NCBI GenBank assembly: GCA_036742455.1
Contig: DAINQU010000007.1
Coordinates: 62,001 to 126,000 of the forward strand
Reading direction: 5' to 3'
DNA length: 64,000 nt
Source of the DNA: CAIKZZ01 sp036742455
GTDB taxonomy: Bacteria > Pseudomonadota > Gammaproteobacteria > Steroidobacterales > Steroidobacteraceae
In this document: piece after piece, positions 8,444 to 16,872 of the stretch
How positions within the stretch are numbered: the first letter of the stretch is position 1
Layout: the number at the start of each line of letters is the position of its first letter
Notes under the pieces: model-generated
The model's database searches: none
Told to the model about the DNA's origin: nothing
Seen by the model: the letters and a program-made list of their open reading frames with translations, nothing else
Made by a program: the position numbers and the translations under genes

Positions 8444-9837
8444 ACCTAGATCACGCCTCGTTGGTCAGCCTGGTCGTCGATGCCGCTTATATTCTCGTCG
8501 CCTTCTTGTTCATCTCTGGCCTCAAGCGCATGAGTTCCCCGGCGACGGCGCGCGGAGGGATCCTCTGGGCGGGCCTCGGCATGGTCATTGCCACCCTCGT
8601 CACGTATTTGTTGCCGGCACCGGGACTGAATCTGCTGCTCGTGATAGGCGCCACCGCGGTGGGCGGAGGTATTGCCTGGTTCTACGGCAAGCGCGTCGCG
8701 ATGACCGATATGCCCCAGATGATTGCGCTCTACAACGGGATGGGCGGCGGCGCCGCGGCAGCTATTGCGGCGGTGGAACTCTACCGCGGCGAATCGCACG
8801 GACTCGCCTACGGAATTCTCGCTGTATTGGGCGCGTTGATCGGAGCGGTGTCGTTATCGGGTTCGTGCATTGCGTTTGCGAAATTGCAGGGTTTGATCAA
8901 GAAGTCGTTTCGGTTCTCAGGCCAACAGTTCGTCAACATTCTGATTCTCGGCGGAACAGTCTTGCTGGGCGCCTCCATCGCGACGGGATTCGACGGGAAT
9001 GCCGGGGTTGTGACTGCTTTTTTTGTGTTAGCGCTGGTCTTGGGCGTCACGATGACGCTACCGATCGGTGGCGCCGATATGCCGGTGGTAATTTCGTTGT
9101 ATAACGCGCTGACTGGGTTAGCCGTCGCGTTTGAAGGCTATGTTCTGCAAAACGCCGCGATGATCATCGCGGGCATGGTGGTCGGGTCTGCCGGTACGCT
9201 GCTGACGCAGCTGATGGCAAAAGCAATGAACCGGTCGCTTGGCAACGTCCTTTTTTCAGGCTTTGGAGAATCTGCCGGTGCGGCCAGCGGTCCTGTCACC
9301 GGCTCGCAGAAACCCATTGAGGCCAGCGATGCCGGCGTGATGATGGCCTACGCTCAAAAAATGATCGTGGTGCCAGGCTACGGCATGGCGGTCGGTCAGG
9401 CACAGCATAAAGTTTGGGAGTTGGCGCAGCTTCTGCAGAACCGCGGAGTTTCCGTCAAGTTCGCGATCCACCCCGTGGCAGGCCGAATGCCGGGCCACAT
9501 GAACGTACTGCTCGCCGAAGCCGGTGTACCGTACGATCTCATTTCCGATCTCGATGAGATTAATGCGGAGTTCGAGACAGCGGATGTGGCGCTCATCATC
9601 GGCGCCAACGACGTCGTGAATCCGGTGGCCCGAAATGACCGGTCGAGTCCAATTTACGGTATGCCCATCCTGGATGCAGACAAGGCACGCAATGTGATTG
9701 TGATTAAGCGTGGGCAGGGCCAAGGATTCTCCGGCATCGAGAATGCGTTGTTCTATTTGGATAACACACGGATGCTGTACGGCGACGCTCAAGGCGCCGT
9801 TAACCAATTGATTCAAGCAGTGAAGGCGACTGGCTAA
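8440..9837 (+). CDS. pntB: NAD(P) transhydrogenase, beta subunit
   Basis: A 465-residue protein. The N-terminal half is membrane domain II with about nine hydrophobic segments and the MTDMPQMIALYNGMGGGAAA loop. The C-terminal third is the NADP(H)-binding domain III with VPGYGMAVGQAQ, HPVAGRMPGHMNVLLAEAG and IGANDVVNPVAR. It completes the transhydrogenase that uses the proton gradient to reduce NADP. It overlaps pntAB by 4 bases and its stop shares one base with the start of the symporter gene (TAATG), so the symporter is likely translationally coupled. Confidence 0.97.
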   Translation: MNLDHASLVSLVVDAAYILVAFLFISGLKRMSSPATARGGILWAGLGMVIATLVTYLLPAPGLNLLLVIGATAVGGGIAWFYGKRVAMTDMPQMIALYNGMGGGAAAAIAAVELYRGESHGLAYGILAVLGALIGAVSLSGSCIAFAKLQGLIKKSFRFSGQQFVNILILGGTVLLGASIATGFDGNAGVVTAFFVLALVLGVTMTLPIGGADMPVVISLYNALTGLAVAFEGYVLQNAAMIIAGMVVGSAGTLLTQLMAKAMNRSLGNVLFSGFGESAGAASGPVTGSQKPIEASDAGVMMAYAQKMIVVPGYGMAVGQAQHKVWELAQLLQNRGVSVKFAIHPVAGRMPGHMNVLLAEAGVPYDLISDLDEINAEFETADVALIIGANDVVNPVARNDRSSPIYGMPILDADKARNVIVIKRGQGQGFSGIENALFYLDNTRMLYGDAQGAVNQLIQAVKATG

Positions 9838-11087
9838 TGCTTCGACGAGTACCACTGTACGGATGGGTCTTGTTGGCAGTTCTCGCAGGCGCGTGTGTGG
9901 GTTGGCTCAACCCGCCGCTGGGCGTGGCGCTGAAGCCCCTGGGCGATGACTTCATTAAGCTCATCCGTATGGTCGTCGCGCCACTCGTCTTTACGACCGT
10001 CGTGTTAGGCATTGGCCAGATGCGTGAGTTGCGGCACGTGGGCCGTATCGGTTTGAGGGCTTTGGCGTATTTTGAGGTGCTCTCGACGGTGGCTCTGCTT
10101 CTGGGCGTACTGGTCGCTAACGCACTGAAACCGGGCGCTGGCTTCCACGCAGATATCACGCATTTGGATGCTTCTGCGGTAGCACACTATGCGTCGGCTG
10201 CACGTGAGCAGGGTATTGCTGAGTTTTTGGCCAATATTATTCCCACGACTCTGCCGGCTGCGCTCACCTCCGGTGAATTGCTCCAAGTTCTCCTGGTCGC
10301 AGTCATCATCGGCTTTGCGACCGCGGTATCAGGCGATCGCGCACACGCCTTTATCGCTCTAATGGAGTCGCTATCCGTCATTTTGTTTCGGGTGGTGGAT
10401 TTCGTAATGTGGTTGGCACCGATTGGCGCCTTTGGGGCCATGGCGTTTACGTTGGGAAAATTTGGTTGGCACAGCCTCGCGCCCTTGGCGCAATTTATGG
10501 GCGTGTTCTATCTCACGTGCGCGACGTTCGTCCTCGTTGTGCTCGGCACGGTGGCGCGCCTCAACGGCTTCCGCATTACGGCATTGCTGCGATATCTGCG
10601 AACCGAAATATGGACTGTGATTGGCACCTCCTCCTCGGAAAGCGCATTAGCTCCCTTGATTGATCGACTGAAGCGACTGGGCTGCCCGCCTGCTACGGTG
10701 GGATTGGTCGTTCCGACGGGCTACTCGTTTAATTTAGACGGCACGTGCATCTATCTGTCCTTGGCCGCGATTTTTCTCGCGCAGGCCTTGGACGTGCCGC
10801 TGACACTGGGTCAGCAAATGACTGTGTTATTGGTCGCGATGGTGACGTCCAAGGGCGCCGCGGCCGTGACCGGTGGCGGCTTCATTACCCTCGCGGCCAC
10901 GCTCGCCGTTGTTCCGAGCGTACCGGTCGAGGCGATCGCACTGATTCTCGGCATCGACCGGTTTATGAGCGAGGCGCGTGCCGTGACCAATCTCATTGGC
11001 AACGCGACCGCAACGCTCGTGATATCGCGCTGGGAGGGCGATCTCACGAGCGAGCAGATCACCCAAGGCCTAGCGAAGTCTCGCTAG
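9837..11087 (+). CDS. Dicarboxylate/amino acid:cation symporter (DAACS family)
   Basis: A 416-residue inner-membrane carrier of the DctA/GltP family. The diagnostic features are the serine-rich re-entrant loop GTSSSESALAPLIDRLK near residue 260, then GYSFNLDGTCIYLSLAAIF with the cation-binding NLDGT, then TSKGAAAVTGGGFITLAATL and DRFMSEARAVTNLIGNATAT. It takes up C4-dicarboxylates or acidic amino acids with protons or sodium; I cannot tell which. The single-base overlap with pntB suggests coupled expression. It converges on the cyclophilin gene with only 5 bases between stops. Confidence 0.93.
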   Translation: MLRRVPLYGWVLLAVLAGACVGWLNPPLGVALKPLGDDFIKLIRMVVAPLVFTTVVLGIGQMRELRHVGRIGLRALAYFEVLSTVALLLGVLVANALKPGAGFHADITHLDASAVAHYASAAREQGIAEFLANIIPTTLPAALTSGELLQVLLVAVIIGFATAVSGDRAHAFIALMESLSVILFRVVDFVMWLAPIGAFGAMAFTLGKFGWHSLAPLAQFMGVFYLTCATFVLVVLGTVARLNGFRITALLRYLRTEIWTVIGTSSSESALAPLIDRLKRLGCPPATVGLVVPTGYSFNLDGTCIYLSLAAIFLAQALDVPLTLGQQMTVLLVAMVTSKGAAAVTGGGFITLAATLAVVPSVPVEAIALILGIDRFMSEARAVTNLIGNATATLVISRWEGDLTSEQITQGLAKSR

Positions 11088-11092
11088 CAACG

Positions 11093-12133
11093 TCATCCGT
11101 GCTTGTGATGACCGTCGGCGTGATCCGGATGGTCGGTGCGCTCAGGGTGCTCCTGCACGTGCTCGCGCACGGGGATCGGCACATTGCAGATATCGATATG
11201 GCCGGCCGGCACCTTGTACCAGGCGTCCCGTCGATTTCGGCGCAGTTCGATGAGCTTTTGAAACATCTTGGTGTCGGTCCGTAGGATCTCGAGCGGTAAG
11301 CGTTCCGTCACCGGGACGTCGGCCGCAACGCGCACGCTACGAATGGGCTCACGCTGCTCGGGCTGCTCATAGAAACCTTGGTTGCCGCTGCCACGGGTCA
11401 ACGACGACAAAAACTCCATTCCGTAGATCACTCTGCCCACAATTGCTGTGTTGCGATCCAATTGACGCGGCGCTTGCCCGATGACGGCGTACAGTTCCGT
11501 CCCGATCGCGGTGGCCGGATCGTTGTCTCGACCGACACCGACCGCGCCATAGCAGTGCAAAGGCCACGCCTCTGACTCTGAGCCGCCTCCGCCGCGGCCC
11601 ACTGGCATGTCACCGGAAAAACCAACCTCGGGCGCGTAGGTGTCCACGTCATGGAGGCGCACAAAGGGCAGGTCGGCAGCCGTGCGGGTGAATTCCGCGG
11701 GCAAATGCTTCTCTCCGACCTCGGGCTTTGAGTTCAGCGGATCGCCCCACTGCGCCACGAAATTATCTTGGACTCGCACAACCGCAAGACCGTCGTACCA
11801 ATGGGCACGGGTCAACTTCAAGATGTTCGCGACGTGCCGCGGGGCGAAGTCCGGATTGAGCTCAATAACCACTTTGCCGTTGGGAAGCGACAAATACAAC
11901 GTGCGTTCCGGGTCGGGTTGACGCCAGTCAGCCGCCGTCGTGGACGCCAACAGTTCGCCCATCGTGAGCGGTTTTGGCGCCGGCTTCGGCGCGACTGGCG
12001 CCACCGTGGCCGGCGGCGTTCCGTCAGTCGGGGTCGTTGCAGGAACCGCGCCGGAGGATTGCGCCACGCAGACCGCCGCGTACAGCGTGGCAGCGATCGC
12101 CGCCGGGAGGGTCATCGAACGTAACAAAGGCAT
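11093..12133 (-). CDS. Secreted cyclophilin-type peptidylprolyl isomerase
   Basis: A 346-residue protein with a hydrophobic N-terminal signal peptide (LPAAIAATLYAAVCVAQ) and a Pro/Thr-rich spacer. A cyclophilin domain from about residue 80 contains LYLSLPNGKVVIELN, FAPRHVANILKLTRAHWYDG, VRVQDNFVAQWGD and a later GTELYAVIGQAPRQLD. It should catalyse cis-trans proline isomerisation in the periplasm. The GxGG-type substrate loop reads VGRGGGGSESEAWP, longer than in PpiA. It ends in a His/Glu-rich tail (EHPERTDHPDHADGHHKHG), possibly metal-binding (inference). It lies 11 bases downstream of the YebC gene on the same strand. Confidence 0.88.
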   Translation of the reverse strand: MPLLRSMTLPAAIAATLYAAVCVAQSSGAVPATTPTDGTPPATVAPVAPKPAPKPLTMGELLASTTAADWRQPDPERTLYLSLPNGKVVIELNPDFAPRHVANILKLTRAHWYDGLAVVRVQDNFVAQWGDPLNSKPEVGEKHLPAEFTRTAADLPFVRLHDVDTYAPEVGFSGDMPVGRGGGGSESEAWPLHCYGAVGVGRDNDPATAIGTELYAVIGQAPRQLDRNTAIVGRVIYGMEFLSSLTRGSGNQGFYEQPEQREPIRSVRVAADVPVTERLPLEILRTDTKMFQKLIELRRNRRDAWYKVPAGHIDICNVPIPVREHVQEHPERTDHPDHADGHHKHG

Positions 12134-12144
12134 TCCGGTGGTCC

Positions 12145-12867
12145 TTACGCGAGCGAGTGGAAGACGTTCTGGACGTCGTCGTCCTGCTCGAGTTTGTCGA
12201 TCAATTCGAGCACTTCCTTGGCATCCTCATCGCTCAGTTCGGTCGGCGTCTGGCAAACAAACTCACGCTCTGCAGAGAGGGGCGTCAGGCCACGATCTTC
12301 CAATGCTTTTTGAAGTTGCCCGAAATCCGGGAAGGCGCAGCGAATAACCAATTGCGGTTCGCCCTTCTCGCCGGTGCTCTCACCCATTTCCTCGAGACCG
12401 TGGTCGATCAAATACAACTCGAGATCGTCCTGATCGATGCCCTCAGGATTGAGTCGAAATACACCCATTTCCTTGAACTGGAACGCAACGCTACCGCTCG
12501 CGCCCATATTCCCGCCCCATTTAGAGAAAATGTGGCGGACGCTCGCGACGGTACGCGTCGGGTTGTCGGTGGCCGTCTCAACGAGGATCGCGACGCCATG
12601 AGGACCGTACCCTTCGTAGATCACCAAGGCGAAATTTTCGGCATCTTTGCCGCCGGCGCGTTTGATCGCGGCTTCGACCTTGTCCTTCGGCATGTTGACC
12701 GCTCGCGCATTCTGGATAACGCGCCGCAGAGCGGGATTGGAGTTCGGATCGGTACCACCGGAACGGACCGCAATCGCGATGTCCTTGGTAACACGGTGGA
12801 ACTGTTTGGCCATGCGATTCCAGCGGGCGAACATCGCATGCTTACGGACTTCGAAAATGCGACCCAT
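12145..12867 (-). CDS. YebC/PmpR family (TACO1-like) protein
   Basis: A 240-residue protein of the YebC/TACO1 family. Members are known as transcriptional regulators (PmpR) and, in other work, as ribosome-associated factors that relieve stalling on polyproline. Diagnostic stretches are AKQFHRVTKDIAIAVRSGG, NARAVNMPKDKVEAAIKRA, YEGYGPHGVAILVE and SVRHIFSKWGGNMGASGSV. The ATG at 12867 gives the usual family length; the frame stays open upstream to 13095 but that part reads as spurious. The normal family start is MAGHSKW; here it is MGRIFEVRKHAMFARWNRM, so the first dozen residues differ. Confidence 0.93.
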   Translation of the reverse strand: MGRIFEVRKHAMFARWNRMAKQFHRVTKDIAIAVRSGGTDPNSNPALRRVIQNARAVNMPKDKVEAAIKRAGGKDAENFALVIYEGYGPHGVAILVETATDNPTRTVASVRHIFSKWGGNMGASGSVAFQFKEMGVFRLNPEGIDQDDLELYLIDHGLEEMGESTGEKGEPQLVIRCAFPDFGQLQKALEDRGLTPLSAEREFVCQTPTELSDEDAKEVLELIDKLEQDDDVQNVFHSLA

Positions 12868-12950
12868 GGGCCAAAAACCATCCTGACAGGCCCGAATCCG
12901 GGCGACTGGGATGGGATTGTAGTGCGATCCGGGGGTCCGCGTCGCTTCTG

Positions 12951-14561
12951 TCACTCGTCGGGAAGGCCGGAAAGGGTATCGGACGGTTCGGGTTCGCGGG
13001 CCCAAAGGTGATGGACAGTCGGGGGATGGGAGCCTTGGTGCAGCGCCAAGACACGTTCGCGGATGGATTGGTCCGCGACGGTCGCGCGCTCCCATTGGCG
13101 CAGGTGGTCGAGCCAGGTCAACGCCTGATACCGCTCAATAAACCGAGTGGGGTCATCCAAGTCTTGCATCAATGACCATCGTCGAGCGCCATCCCGGCGG
13201 CGGGTACGCCCCAACTCATGCGCTGCCTGGAGGAATTCGGCGACGTCTTGCGGCGCGATCCGGTATTCGACGGTGATCACGATCGGGCCTGCGGACTGAG
13301 GGATATCGAGGCGTGCCCCTCCGTCGCTGGCCGGCCATGGCCCTAATTCATCGGCCCCGTGCGCGACCAGTCCCCGACGGCGGCCGAGCACCGCGGCGGA
13401 GCCTAGCAACACGGCGGCAGACGTGACGAGGCTTGTCGAGAGCCCAAGATGCTCCGCGACCATGCCCCAACTCCATGCCCCGATCGCGGCCCCGCCGAAA
13501 GCGGCTGTTTGATAGAGCGCGAGCGTACGCCCCACCACCCACCGTGGCGAGGACACCTGCACAACGACGTTGAAGGTCGAAAAGGAGAGGACCCAGCTGC
13601 CCCCGGCAAGCGCAACGGAGACCATCGTCAACAGGCGCCAAGGCGACAGTCCGGCAGTCGCAGCGCCCAACGCGAACGTCACGGATGCCGCCGTCGCGAT
13701 GGTGTTGTAACCGTAGCGGCGACGCAGACCCGTGCTCGCGAGGGCCGCCACCACGGCGCCGGCCCCGAAGCCACCGAGTAACAAGCCGTAGGTTAAGGGC
13801 CCACCGCCGAGCAAGTCGCGGGCTACGAGGGGCAGCGTTGCCCAAAGCCCACCGGCGCCAAAACCGAACGCCGAAGCGCGCTCCAATACCGTTCGTATCG
13901 GTAGGGAAAGGCGCGCATACCGGACCCCTGCGGCGATCGCAGCGCCTATGTTCTCCGGCGGTAACGCCATCGGCAACAAGGTCCGGCGCCAGAATCCGAG
14001 GGCCGCGATTAAGCTGAGATAGGAAAAGGCGTTCACCAAGAAAGCGGCGGGAGCCCCCGCTGCAGCGACGATGGCACCCCCTAGCGCCGGTCCGACGGTG
14101 CGCGCAAGATTAAATCCCAGTGAATTCAGTGCAATAGCAGACGGAAGCAATCGGACCGGAACTTGCTCCCCGACAGACGCTTGCCAGGCCGGGCCGTAGA
14201 GCGCGCTGCCACACCCCAACAGGAACGTCAGGCTGAGCAACGACCACGGCGTGAGACTGTGCGAGTAGGCCAACACGGTGATGGCCACTGAGACGCCAAG
14301 CATCAGGCACTGCGCCACCAACATGACGTGTCGCCGATCGGAGATATCGGCGATGGCGCCCGCGGGGACCGATAGCAACATGACCGGCAGCGCGGTGGCA
14401 GCCTGCACAAAGGCGACCATGTCGGCAGCGCTGACCAATTGAGTCATCAACCAAGCAGCGCCCACCGCCTGAATCAACGTACCGAAGTTCGAGACCAGAC
14501 TGGCGAGCCAAAGGCGCCGAAACAACGGCGTCCGCAGCGGCTCGAGTGCGGGGGAGATCAT
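12951..14561 (-). CDS. MFS exporter of the MFS_3/EntS-like type with C-terminal ferredoxin-fold domain
   Basis: A 536-residue inner-membrane protein. The first 400 or so residues are a 12-helix major facilitator of the 'transmembrane secretion effector' (MFS_3) class, starting LRTPLFRRLWLASLVSNFGT and carrying the AGAIADISDRRHVM loop. After about residue 420 comes a soluble alpha/beta segment, ITVEYRIAPQDVAEFLQAAH through FIERYQALTWLDHLRQWER, that resembles the antibiotic-monooxygenase (dimeric ferredoxin) fold. That layout is typical for this family. The exported compound is unknown. I used the ATG at 14561 rather than a start at 14615. It stands alone, with 313 bases upstream before the next gene. 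Confidence 0.87.
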   Translation of the reverse strand: MISPALEPLRTPLFRRLWLASLVSNFGTLIQAVGAAWLMTQLVSAADMVAFVQAATALPVMLLSVPAGAIADISDRRHVMLVAQCLMLGVSVAITVLAYSHSLTPWSLLSLTFLLGCGSALYGPAWQASVGEQVPVRLLPSAIALNSLGFNLARTVGPALGGAIVAAAGAPAAFLVNAFSYLSLIAALGFWRRTLLPMALPPENIGAAIAAGVRYARLSLPIRTVLERASAFGFGAGGLWATLPLVARDLLGGGPLTYGLLLGGFGAGAVVAALASTGLRRRYGYNTIATAASVTFALGAATAGLSPWRLLTMVSVALAGGSWVLSFSTFNVVVQVSSPRWVVGRTLALYQTAAFGGAAIGAWSWGMVAEHLGLSTSLVTSAAVLLGSAAVLGRRRGLVAHGADELGPWPASDGGARLDIPQSAGPIVITVEYRIAPQDVAEFLQAAHELGRTRRRDGARRWSLMQDLDDPTRFIERYQALTWLDHLRQWERATVADQSIRERVLALHQGSHPPTVHHLWAREPEPSDTLSGLPDE

Positions 14562-14874
14562 GCTAGCCCCCCCGCCATCACGCGGATTAACCGCCCTACG
14601 CCGTTCCTCACGCAATACCTTCCGCAGCGTCCGTTCCAGGGGATCGTTAGCACGGCGTGTGGGTTCTCGCGATTCGCATTCGGCAGGACACTACAACTTC
14701 GTGATGGACGCTCGGCCCACTCCAGAAATCTGGGGTACACACCGGAGTCGACCGATGACAGACGCCGTAGCACCGACGTTCAGACCGAAGGGTCCACGGC
14801 CGAATTGACGCCGGATGGCTTCGGAAGCGTCACACCGTGGGATCGCCCGACACTAGGCGTGTCCCCAACCCCCG
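14562..14874. other. Intergenic stretch without a recognisable gene
   Basis: About 313 bases between the MFS gene start and the last gene of the sigma factor operon. Open frames here are short and lack signal peptides or recognisable motifs. It must hold the promoter of the MFS gene and the end of the operon transcript, but I see no strong hairpin with a T-run and no convincing promoter pair. Confidence 0.6.
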
Positions 14875-15147
14875 TCAAGCGCGGGTACCGCGCGCCGCCC
14901 CCGCAGCCCAAAGCAGTACTCCACCGAGCACCACGCCGTACACGAGAAAAGGACGCCAACCGAATCGTAACAATCGCAGAGCGACCCACAGCAAGGCCGT
15001 CCATAGGACCCATCTGACCCAGAACGGTTGTCGTTGAAAGGAGCGCCATCGACCCGCGAGATGCCGTGAGACGTCGGCCAGCAATCGGTGCGCCGACCAC
15101 AGCGCGCCGGCCGCTACGGCACCGGTCAATAACCAATCAAAACGCAT
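14875..15147 (-). CDS. Small membrane protein, last gene of the sigma factor operon
   Basis: A 90-residue protein I do not recognise. It has a first hydrophobic segment (WLLTGAVAAGALWSAHRLLA), a basic amphipathic stretch (RHLAGRWRSFQRQPFW) and two more hydrophobic stretches (VRWVLWTALLWVALRLL, FLVYGVVLGGVLLWAAGAA), so it should be a small inner-membrane protein with two or three passes. I chose the ATG at 15147, which has AAGGG about 12 bases upstream; a TTG at 15165 would overlap the DUF3106 gene. Related operons often end in an RDD-type membrane gene; this one does not look like RDD. Confidence 0.6.
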   Translation of the reverse strand: MRFDWLLTGAVAAGALWSAHRLLADVSRHLAGRWRSFQRQPFWVRWVLWTALLWVALRLLRFGWRPFLVYGVVLGGVLLWAAGAARGTRA

Positions 15148-15161
15148 CACCGCCGAACCCT

Positions 15162-15650
15162 TCAATGATTGCCGAGATGCGAGTGCGGGCCGGCGCGCCG
15201 GAACTGCTCCCGTAACGCTTTGCGCTCCTCCGGCGGCAGTTGTTTCCAGCGCTCCTTCAGGGCTTTGCGCTGCTCCGGCGGCAGATCACGAAAACGTCGG
15301 AATTGTTCGCGGACGCGATCCTGAGCCTCGGGTGGCAGAGCGCGGAATTCCCGCCAACGGGCGCGCATCTGCTCGCGTTCCTCCGGGGATAGGTGCTGCC
15401 ACCGATCAAATCGTCCCCGTGCCTGTTCGCGCTCCTCGGGCGACATGGCGAGCCATCGCTCACTGCCGTGCGCCAACGCTTCCTGGCGGGCGGGAGGCAA
15501 TTGGCTCCAACGATCCGCAAACGAACGCAGCAAGTTTTGCTGGGACGGCTGCAGCGCAGACCACGTAACACCTGCGTCGTCGGCCCGCACAGCCGTCGCA
15601 CCGGCAAGCAGCAGTAAAATGGCGGTGGCGTGGATCAGTCGTGCGTGCAT
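15162..15650 (-). CDS. DUF3106 protein, periplasmic Arg/Glu-rich helical repeat
   Basis: A 162-residue protein with a signal peptide (LIHATAILLLLAGATAVRA) and a repetitive body. WSQLPPARQEAL, WLAMSPEEREQARGRF, WQHLSPEEREQMRARW, FRALPPEAQDRVREQF, FRDLPPEQRKALKERW and WKQLPPEERKALREQF form six copies of a roughly 16-18-residue unit of the form aromatic-x-x-L-P-P-E. This is the DUF3106 pattern, predicted to be all-helical and periplasmic, superficially like CpxP/Spy proteins. Its function is unknown. The ATG at 15650 lies inside the 3' end of the preceding small gene (16-base overlap), so translation is probably coupled. Confidence 0.85.
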   Translation of the reverse strand: MHARLIHATAILLLLAGATAVRADDAGVTWSALQPSQQNLLRSFADRWSQLPPARQEALAHGSERWLAMSPEEREQARGRFDRWQHLSPEEREQMRARWREFRALPPEAQDRVREQFRRFRDLPPEQRKALKERWKQLPPEERKALREQFRRAGPHSHLGNH

Positions 15651-15901
15651 GGCGTCGTTCTCATACAAGGTCGCTCTGCCTTGTCAGGCGTCGGGGAGTT
15701 CGGGGGCGGCGTCGTCGGCGAGCTCGGCGTGGCCCGTCGACTCGTCAGATACTTGGCCAAATCCGGATCAATTGCATCGGAACTTCCAAGAAATTCAAGA
15801 AGTTCGGATTCAGGGGGTGGGTTAGACGGCGGCGTCGCAGCGCCCAAGGCCACGGCGGGAATCCATGCGACCCAGCCGATGGCCCACCCGCGGCGTCGCA
15901 T
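15635..15901 (-). CDS. Small exported protein with LLEFLG motif in the sigma factor operon
   Basis: An 88-residue predicted secreted protein: signal peptide (GWAIGWVAWIPAVALGA), a Pro-rich linker, then ESELLEFLGSSDAIDPDLAKYL and a Pro/Thr-rich tail. Short exported proteins with an LLEFLG-type motif are common in this position between DUF3619 and DUF3106 genes, from my memory of the family; the function is unknown. Its ATG (15899-15901) directly abuts the stop of the DUF3619 gene and its end overlaps the DUF3106 start. The tight fit and the signal peptide are why I call it real. Confidence 0.65.
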   Translation of the reverse strand: MRRRGWAIGWVAWIPAVALGAATPPSNPPPESELLEFLGSSDAIDPDLAKYLTSRRATPSSPTTPPPNSPTPDKAERPCMRTTPCTHD

Positions 15902-16285
15902 TTAACTCGCCCCGCTTTCCGAGCCAGCCCATTCGTAAAAGGCTGCGTCCTCGGCGTACAAGTCGGGTTCGTCGCCCGAGGCTAAGAGTTCGGCGTCCTC
16001 GACCGGGGCCGCGTCGGCCATAGGCGTCGTGAGCGCCACCGGTCGCGACACCCAAACCGCCACCGCCAATGCGCCGGCAAAGGCGCAGACAGCCGCCGGC
16101 AACCATACGCCCGGCACGCGGAACGGACGCGCGGCTTTGGAATTGAAGCCCGCGGACAGGGCGTTCGCGCGCGCGCGCGCCAACCGTGCGCCGACCTGCG
16201 GGTCAATCGCGCTGACATGCGTGTCCCACTGGGCCTTGCAGCGCTCTACAAATGCCGTCGATTCGGCGTCTGGGTGTTCGTTCAT
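15902..16285 (-). CDS. DUF3619-like single-pass membrane protein, probable anti-sigma partner
   Basis: A 127-residue protein with a soluble N-terminus (FVERCKAQWDTHVSAIDPQVGARLARARANAL), one transmembrane segment (VWLPAAVCAFAGALAVAVWV) and an acidic periplasmic tail (DAELLASGDEPDLYAEDAAFYEWAG, in pieces). The layout and the position right after a sigma factor gene fit the DUF3619 family. The anti-sigma role is inference from position and topology; no zinc-binding anti-sigma motif is seen. Its ATG overlaps the sigma factor stop by 4 bases. Confidence 0.75.
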   Translation of the reverse strand: MNEHPDAESTAFVERCKAQWDTHVSAIDPQVGARLARARANALSAGFNSKAARPFRVPGVWLPAAVCAFAGALAVAVWVSRPVALTTPMADAAPVEDAELLASGDEPDLYAEDAAFYEWAGSESGAS

Positions 16286-16872
16286 TGCCTGTGCTCCCCC
16301 AACACCGCCCGCAATTGCGCCAGTGCCCGGAAATAATGAGTCTTCACGCTGCCCTCGGAACAGCCCATGACCTGCGCCGTACTCGCGACGTCTAGCCCTT
16401 CCAACGCTCTCAGCAAAAAAGCTTGGCGTTGTCGCTCCGGTAACGTTCGAACGGCCTCTCCCAGTGCGCCCATTGCTTGAGTTTGGGCGAGATGGTCGGC
16501 AGGAGCCAAATCGTCCGACACCGCAGCCTCGATCGGATCGGGCGCCTCATCGGATTCCGAAACGCCGCCCGTCCACCAGGCGATGAAGCGGTTACGCGTA
16601 CGGCGGCGACGCTGAGCGTCCCGGACGCGATTCTTTAGAATTTGATAGAACAGTGGCGGCCACTCGTTCGCGGGTCGCTCCGAATAGTGGCGAACCAACT
16701 GCAGCATGGTCTCTTGGACCACATCCAATGCATCGTCGGGATTACGCAACGTCAATTCCGCGATGCGGAACGCGCGCTTCTCGACAGATTTCAGGAAAAC
16801 TTCAATCTCTCGTTCCACTCGGCCATCCGTCGTCAGCGCGCAGTCGACCTCGGGAAGACCGGGTCGGCACAT
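16282..16872 (-). CDS. RNA polymerase sigma-70 family factor (ECF type)
   Basis: A 196-residue ECF-type sigma factor. Region 2 runs from about residue 20 (FRIAELTLRNPDDALDVVQE, then LQLVRHYSERPANEWPPLFY and ILKNRVRDAQRRRR), the DNA-melting/-10 part. Region 4 is the helix-turn-helix at LPERQRQAFLLRALEGLDV and STAQVMGCSEGSVKTHYFRA, which reads the -35. The linker is unusually long and acidic (SESDEAPDPIEAAVSDD). I used the ATG at 16872; a GTG at 16899 is also possible. It is the first of five overlapping leftward genes and is divergent from priA. Confidence 0.92.
   Translation of the reverse strand: MCRPGLPEVDCALTTDGRVEREIEVFLKSVEKRAFRIAELTLRNPDDALDVVQETMLQLVRHYSERPANEWPPLFYQILKNRVRDAQRRRRTRNRFIAWWTGGVSESDEAPDPIEAAVSDDLAPADHLAQTQAMGALGEAVRTLPERQRQAFLLRALEGLDVASTAQVMGCSEGSVKTHYFRALAQLRAVLGEHRQ

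Noticed and set aside
12890..12902. Inverted repeat CCCGAATCCGGGC-like between the yebC start and the MFS end
   Set aside because: It is short, imperfect and without a T-run; expected by chance in GC-rich DNA.
11974..13011. A 345-codon plus-strand frame across the cyclophilin and yebC genes
   Set aside because: It is antisense to two well-supported genes and shows no family motif.
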